A DNA stretch of 64,000 nucleotides, taken from the NCBI RefSeq assembly GCF_030272615.1, contig NC_081408.1, positions 399,805,889 to 399,869,888 of the forward strand, written 5' to 3'. Position 1 is the first letter of the stretch, and each line of letters begins with the position of its first letter. This document shows, piece after piece, positions 1 to 10,926 of the stretch. Both the position numbers and the translations under genes were made by a program. The notes under the pieces were generated by a model. That model saw only the letters and a list, made by a program, of their open reading frames with translations, had not been told where the DNA came from and ran no database searches. The DNA comes from Cryptomeria japonica. Its lineage: Eukaryota; Streptophyta; Pinopsida; Cupressales; Cupressaceae.

Positions 1-516
1 TTGATTTTGTTTGGTACCCTAAGCATAATGATTTTACTTTGAGTTCCTTTACTGATGCTGATTGGGAAGGAGATGTTGATGGCCAAAAGAGGACTAGTGG
101 TGGTACATTTTTCTTGGGTAAGAGATTGGTTTCATGGTCGAGTAAGAAGCAAAATTCCATTTCTTTATCTACTGCAGAGGCAGAATATATTGTTGCTCCT
201 TACAATTGTACTCAGTTTGTTTGGATGAACTAGATGTTGAAGGATATCAAAGTAGTGTATGATGAGCTTATTTCTATTTATTATGATAATTCAAGTGCTA
301 TTAACATTTCTAAGAATCTGGTGTTGCATTCCAAGACTAAGCATATATCTATCAAGTTTCATTTTTTGGGAGAAGGTAAATGACAAAGATATCAGGTTGG
401 AATATGTATCCACAAAGGAACAGATTGGAGATATTTTCATGAAGCCTTTTCCTAAGGATACTTTTGAGTATCTCAGAGAGAAGTTAGGGGTGATTTCCCC
501 TCCTGATCAGAACTAA
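1..516 (+). pseudogene. copia pol 3' end (RNase H), broken
   Basis: The fragment encodes the C-terminal RNase H of copia pol. Visible motifs are TDADWEGD (first catalytic Asp region), TSGGTFFLGKRLVSW, SLSTAEAEYI (catalytic Glu region) and the conserved tail TKEQIGDIFMKPFPKDTFEYLREKLGV, ending at TAA near 516. A stop (TAG) after VWMN at about 231-233 and a later frame change break it, so a second frame resumes with DIRLEYVSTKEQ. The retained motifs leave little doubt about the family. It is closely similar in layout to the end of element A (60674-61462). It is not expected to be functional. Confidence 0.88.
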
Positions 517-817
517 GGTGCATTGGTATGCATCAATCCGGTGCACTTCACAGTCATATTTTGTGATCCAAATTGATGAGGTGGCTGCTACTCAGGGGGA
601 GTAGTCAGATCTTTAGATTTTTGAGATTTTGTGGTGCAAATATGTGACTTTTCCATTGATGTTAAAGGGGGAGAGATTCATGTGAAAAACCATGTAATAA
701 TCTAAGGATGAGAGAATTATTTGTAGTGGGGGAGAGTAATCTGAGAGAGTTGTTGATTTCTTTGACATTGATTGTTTTTCACATCATATGTTGCCATCAA
801 TGCCAAAGGGGGAGATT

Positions 818-2163
818 GTTGGATATTGTTCGATGTGTGTTGCAAATATGTGTTTAGGAGGTATCCTTGAGTGTTTGAGAGATATGTTTTCATTGATGTC
901 AACATATTTTCTCTGTGTAGTGTAGTGATGCAGTGGAGTTCAATTAGATGGTTTATGTTGTATATTGATGATCAGTGTTTACGGATTAAAGGTTTTATAA
1001 AGTGATATCTCTAGTTGATTCAGTGCAAGTGTCAGAGGTTTGCATGAATATTTGAGTGAGTTATTAGTATCTGTGTTGTGGCCAGTTTTTCTATTGTTCA
1101 CTATTTGCAGTGTTCAATATTGTAAATTCTTGGTTTGTAGATTTGGAAATATGTTTGGGATGTTGATGTGTGTCCTCAATTCAAGTGGTTTGTGATTTGG
1201 TGCTCTGCACTGAGTAATTTTTCTAGGTTGAAAGTCAGTTCAGTTAATGTTCTTGAAGTTCGGTATGATGATAATGATGATTCTAGTAATTTGAGTTGGT
1301 GCAGATGTTGCTGTGGTGATTCATGATGCTTGTGGATGTTTCTAGATCATGTGCTATTTGTTTTGGTGGTCCACATTAATCGGTGAGTGATGATGATTTT
1401 CTTTGGTTCAGTGGTGTTCTTCATGTTCTTGGTTGACATGATGCTTGTAGCATGCTGTGGATGTCTGAGATATAATTCTTGGAGGTGTTTCATATTCGAG
1501 GTGGTGATTTAGGTCTATGATATGTCTTAGTTGACATTGTTTTGGTCTGCATGTAATGTTGTAGTGTGTGTGGTTATATTTATATAATTAGGAGATATGT
1601 GTTGAGGTGACCTTGATGATATTGATCCAAGGTTGATGCCATGTATAAATAACTATAATATCTTTGTAATTGAGTGTGCCGTGGACGATTGTATGTGCGA
1701 ATAATGTATTGGTCTTTCATAGGTAGAGAAAAAGTGTGAGAAGAGGAAGTTGTATGTGCTTAACCAAAATTGTAACCAGGCATTAGGAGATGCTATTTTC
1801 TCATTTCATGATCTTTTAGATGTAATCCAAATGTGCTTGTAAGGTAGTGAGCCTTCCCAGGGTTGTTTCCCTTTGTTGTTTTTAAGTAGTGAGCTCTTGG
1901 TGGTGTGCTTGAATGCATGTGCATTCCCCATTGTAATATTTCATATACTTCTAACAGGGTATCATCATATTGTGGGTAGGTTCTCACCGTGGTTTTTCCC
2001 TTGACTAGGTTTTCCATGTCAAAAATCTTGATGTTATGTGTGTTCATGTTGTGTTGATAATTTATGCTTTCACTGTTAATTATCAAATCTAAGTTTAAAG
2101 TAAGTTGTTGTAAAATTTGGTGACAATTGATTCACCCCCCTCTCAGTTAACTGTCGGTTATCA
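818..2163 (+). repeat. 3' LTR of element 0
   Basis: Starts TGTTGG directly after the polypurine tract. It shares blocks with the LTR of element A (7686-9001), such as the GCATTCCCCATTGTAAT block and the GTGGGTAGGTT block followed by the CGTGG hairpin. A TATAAATA box lies at 1644-1651. The stretch ends with the C-run hairpin (about 2125-2148). The exact right end is uncertain by about 12 bases. Confidence 0.8.
1644..1651 (+). promoter_or_regulatory. Candidate LTR TATA box (element 0)
   Basis: TATAAATA sits in the LTR about 340 bases upstream of the CGTGG hairpin, as in element A (8457-8464). It fits an RNA polymerase II promoter at the U3/R boundary. Transcription start is not visible from sequence. 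Confidence 0.5.
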
Positions 2164-5100
2164 AGTCATTTCATCAACTTATCTATTAGAGGGACTATTT
2201 TCAATTCCTTTATTTAGAAGTGCACATGATCATTGTTTCTATCTGTTTATATTATGTGATATTGACCTTATTTTTTACTTTGATCACTATATCTCTAATA
2301 TGGTTGTAATCAGTCATTGTCTTTACACTTAATCTGAGATTTAAGGCACTGTTATATTCATTGGCTCACTGTTTTTGACCTTCATTTGTAGTGTCAATAC
2401 CCCTTGTTAAAACCTACATTATAACTTGTCTTATTTTTACATTTCAAAAAAAAAAAATTATAAGTGTAGGAGTTGTTGAAACATCAACTTTTTCAAAAAA
2501 ATATTTTTTTCGGTAATTAGACCCAAATTGGTATAAAATATACACTTAGTAGACAATTACAATTGTAAAAGTTGCCGCCCATATATAAGATAGCTATAAT
2601 GAATCTATATAGACCATATATTTGACTTAAATTGTTTTTTAGTTAGAATTATTTAAATTCACTTGTGCTGATAAGTTAGCCTGAAATGTGTCATAGCTTT
2701 GTGCTTTTACCCAACAGTCACATCTTAGAAAGATACTAAAGCAGACAACAAGTTTTGGAGATAAGGTATATGCTTCATCAATAAGTCCTTGGTGTTGTAG
2801 ACCTTCATTAGTAACATCAAACAGTTGTCAAGTTCTAAGAAAAGCCTGTTAGAGCAGTTTGTGGGTGCATACAACATTGATCACATTAAATACTCCATGA
2901 AGAGCAGTAATAGAATACTTCATGGAGAAATATCTTTGTGCATATGTGATGTGGTAAGGTGGAGAACATAGTAATATTAGAATAGTAAAGGAATGCAGCC
3001 AAAGAGACAGTAAGAACAAATTTTCCCAATCATAGATGGAGTTTTGCTGGCACAACCAATACAAGGAGTAAGATTTTAAAGTAATAAGGGTTATTATATG
3101 TTCAAAAATGCTTTAACTTGCATATCTTTGTCACATAATAGTGAATAAAGTTTAAGCCTTCTAAAAGTCACTAAGATAGTGGAGAATACATGACAGTATA
3201 TTGTCAAAGAATCAGTTACATGGGGAATAATGAAGAGTAGTAACAACCAAAGTCTTCAAAACATTCCAAAAGCCTCAAAAGAACAAATTCAAAGTGCAGT
3301 AGTCATGAATAGCTGAGAGAAAAGAACAAGATCACAGTGAAGCATAGTTCACAGCTCATGTGAAGATACATATAAGACTTGGGAACAAAAGGAATAGCAA
3401 CCACAGGTTTATATGAAGCCAAAGGGATTTCAGGACAGTCTTTGGCATGATTGGAAGATCACAACCATAAGACCAATGAGGACAGTGGAAGCATAGATAG
3501 ACATAGTAAAGTCAAGAAGATCTATGTTCATGAGTATACATAGTCAGTAAGGACAATCACTAAATCATAGTCACTTTTAGGAGTGCAGATCAAAGAATAG
3601 TTTTGAAAGTGCCAAAGATGATATAGTTAACTCCTAAGTAAATATCAAAGAAGACATATCTAAAAACCAATGATTAATCATATGAGAGGGAAAATGAACA
3701 ATAGGGACACAGTCCTTACAGGATAACAATAATGATCAAAGGCACATATGGTCACATGATAAACAGAGAATTGTCCACCCTAAGTGTTACCAATAGAACA
3801 GGTGGAAACCTGGTCATATAGTAAGGATAGATCAAATATTAGAGTATAAGGCCTAGTGTTTATGAAGAAGAGTGCAACAGTGATAAACAACAATCATGAA
3901 ATATAGAACAATCCCATGAAGGTTGTAGATTACAAGAATGGTGCATCATAATGCAAATGTCAAACCAATACCAAGAAATGAGAGAGCAATCCTAAGTCTA
4001 TTGGAGGTTAGTAGAGAAAAAAACAATAAAAATTGTTGCAACAATATATATTGAAATCAAGACATGGTCTACCAAAACAAAGGATTCAATAACTCATGGT
4101 ATCAAGAAAAAAGCCAAGGAAGCATACAATGAAAGATGACAACCCTTGTAGCAGACTTCAGTGATAAATATAGTGACTTGGCTTTGTAAAGAAATATGAT
4201 TATAATATCATAGAAGCCCTATGATAATAGAGGTTGTAGTCATTTAGCAAAATATTTACGTTTAAAATGCAATGGAACTTATCTTGTAGCAGTTAAAGGG
4301 ACAATTCCTAAGAGATATAAAAGTGCTCATTGCATTATAAAGAACATACTGCATGAAATAGGATACATAAGGCCTCATACACGACAATAGCCTTTACCAA
4401 TGCATTACAATCAAAGAGAAAATCATGAACATAAATCATATATGAATCCAAATCCTTTCCAAATCCTCAAAACCAAGGCATAACACATCCCAGTGGAGTC
4501 ATAAGAACAATCCTCAACAACAAGGAATTCTCCCTCTTGTCGGAGCAACTCAATGCATAAGAAACACCTCAATGGTAAGGCACAAACCCTCTTACCAGAG
4601 CACAAAAGACATCATAAGAGATCAAGTACATGAAATAAAACTCAAATAATCTCAACACAAATCACCCATGTCTCTAGAGAATGCACAAAACCCATACAGT
4701 CACTCACATAGCTCAAAACTAACTTTCTAGGACCTTCAGAGTAGTCTAGAGCTCCCAGAATGCAACTCAACACCCTTGGAATGTAGTGCAGTTCTTTTGG
4801 TATGTACTATGGTATTTATGGTATGTTCCATAATGTTCTGGGACCATATGGAGCATTTTGGGTCCATTTGGCAGAGTTCTGACTCCATAACCTAGCATTC
4901 TTAGTATATGTCTCATCTCTCTTGGAATGCACTCTAGCACCCCTGGTTTCCAGAATGGCATTCCTAGAATGCAAAATAGAGTTCGTGGTCCATTTGGTAG
5001 CACTCCTAGTATTTTCAGTGGCATTTTTGGTAAACATGCAAAAATCAAGCAAAAAGGACTCATGTGGATAGGGCACTTGCCCAGATTTGCTAAGAGGTAA

Positions 5101-5890
5101 AAAATGGCCCTCAAAACCAACCCAATAGGTCTGGAAACTCCATAAATCAGAGAGGGAATACAAAAATACAAGGTTGTAGACTCATGCTAAAATAAAACTA
5201 CATAAAGGACCTTCTCCCATAGTGCTCAATATGGCACTTGGAACACAAAACATCAAAGAGGAGAAGTACTAACAATACAAAAACCTCAAGGAGACATCAT
5301 TCAAGTTCAAAGAAGCTCAAATACAATCTTAGGTCCTTTCCAAAGGCCTATCCCCATAAAATGCATATCACTGTGAATCAAAATGGCTCCTGACAAGATA
5401 TAGGAAACTAAAAATCACCTAAAACAATGTTGAGACAAGAGAGACTCAAAGAAAATAATCTAAGAAGAAGAATAACTTCAAACAAGAACTCAAATCTGTA
5501 CTAAAACACAACGAAGAGGAATTCATAGCATTTGCGGAGAAAGAAAACAAAAAAAGACATTGTCAGCAAGCAATATCTCAAGCTTGAAAACAAAGATCTA
5601 CAAATCCTTTTTTAAAATTCCCTTTCTTTCCAAATATTTTCCAAGTACAATTTCAATTTTTAGAAACCATTCTTAAACCCCAAAGCAATTTTTTAATCAT
5701 ACACAAAGCATACACGCTTTCAAAATGAAATTTGCAAAGAAGTGAACAAAAGCTCCAACCTGTAAATCACACTCTAAATCAATAGGTAATCTAACACAGA
5801 GCAAGAGAAAACAACCAACAATTCCAAGCAATCAAAATCCTCAATCCAAGCTCCAAGAAATTCAAAATCCAATCCCAGAATTCTGCTGGA
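2164..5890. other. Non-coding, old repeat-derived DNA
   Basis: No convincing gene is seen. It is moderately AT-rich with scattered A- and T-runs (for example near 2446-2456). Around 4740-5171 the minus strand has two overlapping frames open for over 110 codons, with loosely repeated NGP-type segments, which looks like degenerate repeat sequence rather than coding. I could not find an LTR pair, a polypurine tract or a pol motif. Heavily decayed retroelement DNA is the likeliest content. Confidence 0.5.
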
Positions 5891-6490
5891 TGGTAACCCA
5901 ACAACATTCTTAGGAAACCAAATAAATAAAAATTAAATTTCAACTATAGAAAACTCTCGACCAATTAGAAAATTCAAGGAAACCATAATTTACCTACCTC
6001 GTATAGTTTCGAGGCAAATATTATTTCTCAATATTATTTACCTACAAATTCAAAATCAACCAATCACACACAAGGGTAGGCAACTTTATATTATATCATG
6101 TTTATACAGACAATATTAATGCAACACTATAGTTGCAAATAAGTTAATAAACCATAACAAATAATTAAATAATAAATCAATAATAAATGATAAATAAATA
6201 AATACACAACAATATAAAATCAAATAAAACAATCTCAACAATAAATTGATCATTAAATAAATCAAAACAGTAAATAAATTAATAATCATTAATTCACAAA
6301 TAAATAATAATTAAATCATTGAACAATAAATCCAATAAATCAATAAAATTAAATACCACTCTCAAAATAACTAATTATCAATTAATAAAATAATCAAATA
6401 CATAACCAATAATCATACCATAGAATAAATTGATTAGACATTAATAAATAACATTATCCCTTTAATTAATTAAATATTAATCATTATACA
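5890..6490. repeat. AT-rich low-complexity tract
   Basis: Dominated by AATAAATAAT-type words, especially 6110-6480. No gene is seen. The composition differs sharply from both flanks. It could be an expanded simple repeat or a scaffold-attachment-like region; sequence alone does not decide. Confidence 0.6.
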
Positions 6491-7130
6491 CTCACATATA
6501 ACAAGTGACTCGACGCAAGAAAATACCAACACAAGACTAGCCACTAACTTATTCCACAACACCCCTGACAAGGTGATCATCTTAAACCTAGAGTATATAG
6601 TGGGTTTTCATATCATCTCCGATCAACTTGCCATTGGGATAAGACACACCCAGACCTGTGAAGTCAAGTGGAGTTGATGCCTAGTACCTACAAACCTATC
6701 ATAACCAATACATATACAATAACATATGCAATAATATTTCACAAAATAAATAGACAAGTGAAAGGAAATCACGACGTCATATCATGCTCAAGAATGAGTG
6801 GTATGACACCATTCCTTATCATGAACACAATACAAGACACTCGCAAACATCAAGCAATATCATAGTCATCCTCATTATAAGATAAGGTTAATACATAATA
6901 TAATGCCATCAAATCAACCTAAGTAAACATGAAACACACATATAGCACAAGTACATCTCAATCATCAAAGAGTAATCCACCATCACCATACTCTAGGAAT
7001 GTCATCATCTCAAGTAATCATGATGTCAAGCACGTTATAGCATGTCCAATATCCATAATAAAGAATCTAAATCATAAGATAAATCCATAAGCATCTACTC
7101 AAAACATCACAAAATAGTCTAAGCTATATC
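6490..7130. other. Non-coding stretch, possible LTR remnant
   Basis: No coding signal is seen. On the minus strand about 6590-6690 there is a block with a candidate TATA-like word (CCACTATATAC) preceded by GC-richer sequence, which looks like the U3/R part of a gypsy LTR. No partner copy lies in the window, so this is a weak suggestion. Confidence 0.3.
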
Positions 7131-7685
7131 AAAGAGATCTATTGTTGTTGAAAAGAGCAAGATGGTTGAGGGAGAGGAACTATATCAACCAAGATTTGGT
7201 TGATCAATTACTTGGCTTAGGTGTGAGGCCACAATAGTCATAGAGTGTCAAGCCTACTATGGAAAGATTTGAGAATTTGCAAAGAGGCCTTGGGGATGCT
7301 TGGACTCCTTTTCTTGACTATGACTTATTCAAATATCACTACAAGAAGATGCACAAGGAAAGACCAATGTGTAACCCTTGGAGATTGAATTTGGGAAGGT
7401 TGGCAGTCCTAAATGTGTTTGTTAATGTGGAATTCATGAGAGCTCTAGTAAAGAGCTATGTCCCAAATAGGAAATGAATTTGTTATCTAGATGGGGTGGA
7501 ATACATGAAGATCACCAAAGACTTCATTTTTCAAGTGTTCGGGGTAGATTCAATTTGTGACCCTAAACTCAATCTGGTAGATATTCTTGATGAATATCAT
7601 AGGTGTTAGAATGACTACAAGAGAAAATGTCTCCCACATCACAGGCCAAGAACTCAGGATGTACGTTTAAGGATTTTCTAGGATA
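7130..7685 (+). pseudogene. Unrecognised ORF remnant, truncated by element A
   Basis: One frame reads through this stretch with only scattered stops (two TAG before the Met at 7259, TGA at 7475-7477, one TAG near 7607, one near 7680). Amino-acid composition is protein-like on both sides of each stop: WLRERNYINQDLVDQLL upstream, FLDYDLFKYHYKKMHKERP after the Met, then YMKITKDFIFQVFGVDS and DPKLNLVDILDEYHRC. I do not recognise the family. The length (about 180 codons), W/Y/K-rich character and transposon setting suggest an accessory ORF of a large retroelement, but a captured host gene piece is also possible. The frame ends where the 5' LTR of element A begins. Confidence 0.45.
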
Positions 7686-8456
7686 TGTTGGACATTGCTA
7701 CTGGTAGGATATGTTGCTGTCGTTAATGTCAACATATTCCTGTGATTTCTTACTCTAGTGATTGCAGATTGGTTTTTTGGGATCATGTTTTGATGTATGG
7801 AGTATTTCTTGTATCATTATATCTTTTTGTATTAGTTTTAGTGATATGGAAAGCTTAATTGATCATATCATCTGGTTTGCAGTTTGGTTTTTCTAATCAG
7901 TGCTTTGTAGAGTTTGGTATTTCCTTTGGTATATTTCCGTGTGATCAAATCTTGAGTTGCGGTTTTTGGGAGTTTGTTTGGGATGGTCTTGTTTATCTTC
8001 ATTTCATTTGGTTCATGATTTGGTGCTCCATAAGTTATCTTTCTTCATGAAAGTTGCTGTTGTTTGAGTGTTCTTGAGTTTCAGATGTTGATTGATGAAG
8101 ATTTGATAAGTGGTGTTGGTGCAGCTGTTATTGATGATTCTAACGTGCTTTTTGGTGTTTCCTAATTGTGTCCTATTTTTTTTGATGGTCCGCATTGATC
8201 GTTGTGCAATTTTTGGTGATTTTGATGATCTGGTGATGTTCTCTGTGTTATGCAGTTTTCTTGGTGGTGTAGCGTGCTGTGGTTGATCTTGGCGTGATTA
8301 CAAATGGTGATGAGCATTTGGAAATTTGATTTAGGTCCATGTTATATCATGTATATCATTATATTTGTCTGGTGGTTGATCTTTGTATCGTGTAATGTAA
8401 ATTTGTAATTGTGAGTTGAGGGTTTAGCCAACCTTGTTGTCAAGGTTGATGAATTG

Positions 8457-8464
8457 TATAAATA
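8457..8464 (+). promoter_or_regulatory. Candidate LTR TATA box (element A)
   Basis: TATAAATA in a position equivalent to the box in the LTR of element 0, followed by TAGGTGG. A likely core promoter for the genomic RNA. Confidence 0.5.
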
Positions 8465-8819
8465 GGTGGTATAGTCATGTAATTTAGGTATGAAGGTTGT
8501 GTCTATATTATCATATAGTGGTATATGTGGTGCTTAAGATTTTATCTTTTGGTGGAGATTGGTGTAGAGAAGACAAATGTGCTTAAGTGAAACTGTTAGT
8601 AGGCATTAGAAGATGCTATTATTGCAGTTCATTCCTTCTATATTGTAGTCTGAATCTTGTTTTAAGTTAGTAAGACTTTCCTGAGGATTGTATCCTTTGA
8701 GGTTATTGTATCTTGAGTTGTGAGCTCTAGGAAGTGCGCCTGAATATTGGTGCATTCCCCATTGTAATTATTTTTACATACTACTGCAGAGTATCATCTT
8801 ATTGTGGGTAGGTTCCCAC

Positions 8820-8850
8820 CGTGGTTTTTCCCTTAATCGAGTTTTCCACG
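8820..8850 (+). other. CGTGG/CCACG hairpin in LTR A
   Basis: CGTGG (8820-8824) and CCACG (8846-8850) pair around T-rich internal loops. The same arrangement occurs in LTRs of elements 0, B, E, F and, with changed but still pairing bases, C. Confidence 0.6.
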
Positions 8851-8950
8851 TCAAAATATTGGTGTTGTGTTTTGTGCTATCAATTTTCTTATCCTTGTTG
8901 TTGATGTAGTTTATCAAATTTTTTTTGTGGTTAATTTTGATAATCTGGTG

Positions 8951-8980
8951 AAAACTGATTCACCCCCTGCTCTTAGTTTT
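8951..8980 (+). other. C-run hairpin at U5 end of LTR A
   Basis: AAAACTGA pairs with TCTTAGTTTT (inner pair G-T allowed) around a loop holding TTCACCCCC. It lies 21 bases before the LTR end. Confidence 0.6.
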
Positions 8981-9003
8981 CCTTCATTGCTGTTTCCAAC
9001 AAT

Positions 9004-9015
9004 TGGTATCAGAGC
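9004..9015 (+). other. Primer-binding site of element A
   Basis: TGGTATCAGAGC, the 3' complement of plant initiator tRNA-Met used by most plant copia elements, two bases after the LTR end. Confidence 0.9.
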
Positions 9016-9057
9016 TAGATCCTCTAGAAGAAGCTTAACCGATTGAGGTGATCCAGG

Positions 9058-9149
9058 ATGGCAACTGGAGGTGTTATCTTTAAGAAGGAGAGTTAGAGTT
9101 TTAATTGAAGTAATTATGCTATATAGATGAACCAGATGGAGGTGCACTT
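9058..9149 (+). pseudogene. Element A gag, N-terminal fragment
   Basis: Opens at ATG 9058 (MATGGVIFKKE) and continues with FN..NY and KMEVHL-like residues, the usual start of copia gag. It already has stops. The sequence is cut at 9149 by element B; the frame resumes at 12257 after the duplicated GATAT. Confidence 0.7.
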
Positions 9150-9154
9150 GATAT

Positions 9155-10406
9155 TGATGGTATGATGAAAGATTAAGTATCCGGTCAACTACTGAGAGGG
9201 GGGGTGAATCAGTAGATAGAAAAACTGATAATAAACATCACCAATCAATCTCTCAAAGTAAACTTAGAATAATAACTCTGTCAAGATAAAAACTCATAAG
9301 ATAAACCGGTTGTCTGTTACAACAATTTAATAGTAAACTTCTTTATATCTTCAATACTTCTGGTTATCATGACTTATCAAAAATAGTTAATTAGTTAAGT
9401 AAATCAACCATGAAAACATAACCACAAAAATATTCACCACTTGACAAAAATATTTTTGACATGGAAACCCAAATAGGTAAAAGCCATAGTGAGATGAGAC
9501 TCACAAGATAATATCTAAACTCTTCTGAAGTTCGCCCTGTTAGGAGCCTAGCCTATTAAAGCTTTACAAAATTCTTGTTAAGAACCGATCCTGTTAGGAA
9601 TCACCCGGTTAAGGGATTGACTACAAATGCCTTGTTAGAAGCAATACCCTGTAAGGAGTAACCTCGGTAGAGGATTTGGAAATCCAATCTAATGTACTAC
9701 CTTGTTAGAGGATTTGAATAGCGCCAAGCTTGTTAGAGCTTACCCGGTTAGGGGATTTCAATTCTACTGTAATTATTAGAAAACAACAGGAGCTTTCTGA
9801 TGTGTCTGAATACCACTACACTTGCTTGATCATATCCATTTTATGCTCCTATCTTCCATTACTCAAACTACAGATACATCATCCGGTTTGCAACCACACA
9901 CTCAACTGAACTGTGCTTCTCTTTGCCAACTCACTTAAAACTAAATAGCTTCATCGACCTTAAATACAAATCAATCAAGAAAACCTTGATCGCTCCTTGA
10001 TCACTACTTCATCGAACTTAGTAACTCATAACGGAATTTGCATTAGATGCAATACATTTGCTCATTCCCTAGACAAAAACCATTACAACAACTTGCCAAA
10101 ATCTCTTGGAATTGTCTTCATACAATAATTATGCATGTCATCATCATTACCGCTCATCATCGGATCATAAACCAATATAACCAATTCACCAAACTTAATC
10201 GGTTAGGGTTTATCAAAAACAACAGGTACGGTTTACTAGTTACAACAATAGATAAGGTTTACACCTTTACATCAGTTACCTCATAGATTCTTCCTATCGG
10301 TTACAGTAGCAATATTACAATAATATCAACAATATCATTATTGGTTCAATTGACATCAATGACAACATAACATATCATTAACACAATCTTCATGCAAATG
10401 CCAACA
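9155..10406 (-). repeat. 3' LTR of element B
   Basis: On the minus strand it runs from TGTTGG at 10406 to CATCA at 9155, 1252 bp. The C-run hairpin arms are CTACTGA (9189-9195) and TCAGTAG (9209-9215). The CGTGG hairpin is decayed in this copy. Confidence 0.88.
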
Positions 10407-10738
10407 ATCTCCCCCTTTGGCATTGATGGCAATACAAATATCAACACCGTTGATTGCTGCATGATTGTGAATAGGAATCCTGGTTTACATTACCAAGTAT
10501 TCACCATGCTCACTGTGTCTTTAGCTTGTCACTGGTTCTCCTTCCTGTAATCACATAATTCTTCTCCCCCTTTGACAACAATGCCAAATTGAAAGTAAAA
10601 CATGTAATGTCAAATTTTACTGTGCATCATCAATAATCTGCAACTAGATGCTCCCCCTATGGAATACATCCACTTCTACACCAATCCTCCTGTAAAATTC
10701 TGCAAGTAGCTCCAACATTGATGTAATCTACATCATAT
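10407..10738 (-). other. Element B 3' UTR with polypurine tract
   Basis: Directly inside the 3' LTR is AAAGGGGGAGAT (minus strand, about 10407-10418). Further purine-rich blocks lie near 10563-10572 and 10649-10660. No ORF. Confidence 0.7.
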
Positions 10739-10857
10739 TTAATTGACTTCATGAAGAGGGACAACCCCTAACTAACATCTAAGATATAAATTTTCATTTT
10801 GTCACTCCATATCCTGTAGTTCTCTCTGTTAAACTTCGGACCTTCCTTCTTCATCAT
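10739..10857 (-). pseudogene. Element B gag-start/pol-end fusion scar
   Basis: The minus strand opens with ATG at 10855-10857 and reads MMKKEGPKFNRENYRIW, a copia gag N-terminus matching element E. After 29 codons it stops at TAG (10768-10770). Immediately downstream, shifted in frame, lies LGVVPLHEVN and a stop at 10739-10741, which matches the extreme C-terminus of pol in element E (LGVLPLQEVN). So about 4 kb of coding sequence was removed in one step, joining gag codon about 28 to the last ten pol codons. The 29-codon peptide is unlikely to act. Confidence 0.75.
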
Positions 10858-10912
10858 GATCAACAAATCTTTACCTCAAGCTGTTAGGCTTAGACCTTAG
10901 ATGACCTGTAAT

Positions 10913-10924
10913 GCTCTGATACCA
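10913..10924 (-). other. Primer-binding site of element B
   Basis: TGGTATCAGAGC on the minus strand, two bases beyond the 5' LTR end. Confidence 0.9.
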
Positions 10925-10926
10925 AT

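Larger units (their letters stand above)
1..2163 (+). mobile_element. Element 0: 3' part of a Ty1/copia retrotransposon
   Basis: This is the right-hand end of a plus-strand copia element that begins outside the window. In order it holds the RNase H end of pol (to 516), a 3' untranslated stretch with two purine-rich blocks (about 594-602 and 665-675), a polypurine tract AAAGGGGGAGA at about 806-815, and one LTR from TGTTGG at 818. The LTR end is set at about 2163 because other LTRs in this window end TATCA or similar about 15-20 bases after their C-run hairpin; an end near 2175 is also possible. The 5' half and the left target-site copy are outside the window. Confidence 0.85.
7686..9001 (+). 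repeat. 5' LTR of element A
   Basis: Begins TGTTGG and ends CAACA two bases before the primer-binding site. Length is 1316 bp. Contains TATAAATA at 8457-8464, the CGTGG/CCACG hairpin at 8820-8850 and the C-run hairpin at 8951-8980. The left flank GGATA (7681-7685) is the candidate target copy. Confidence 0.88.

Noticed and set aside
9004-9015. tRNA-like sequence at primer-binding sites
   Set aside because: Only 12 bases complementary to the tRNA-Met 3' end are present; there is no tRNA cloverleaf.
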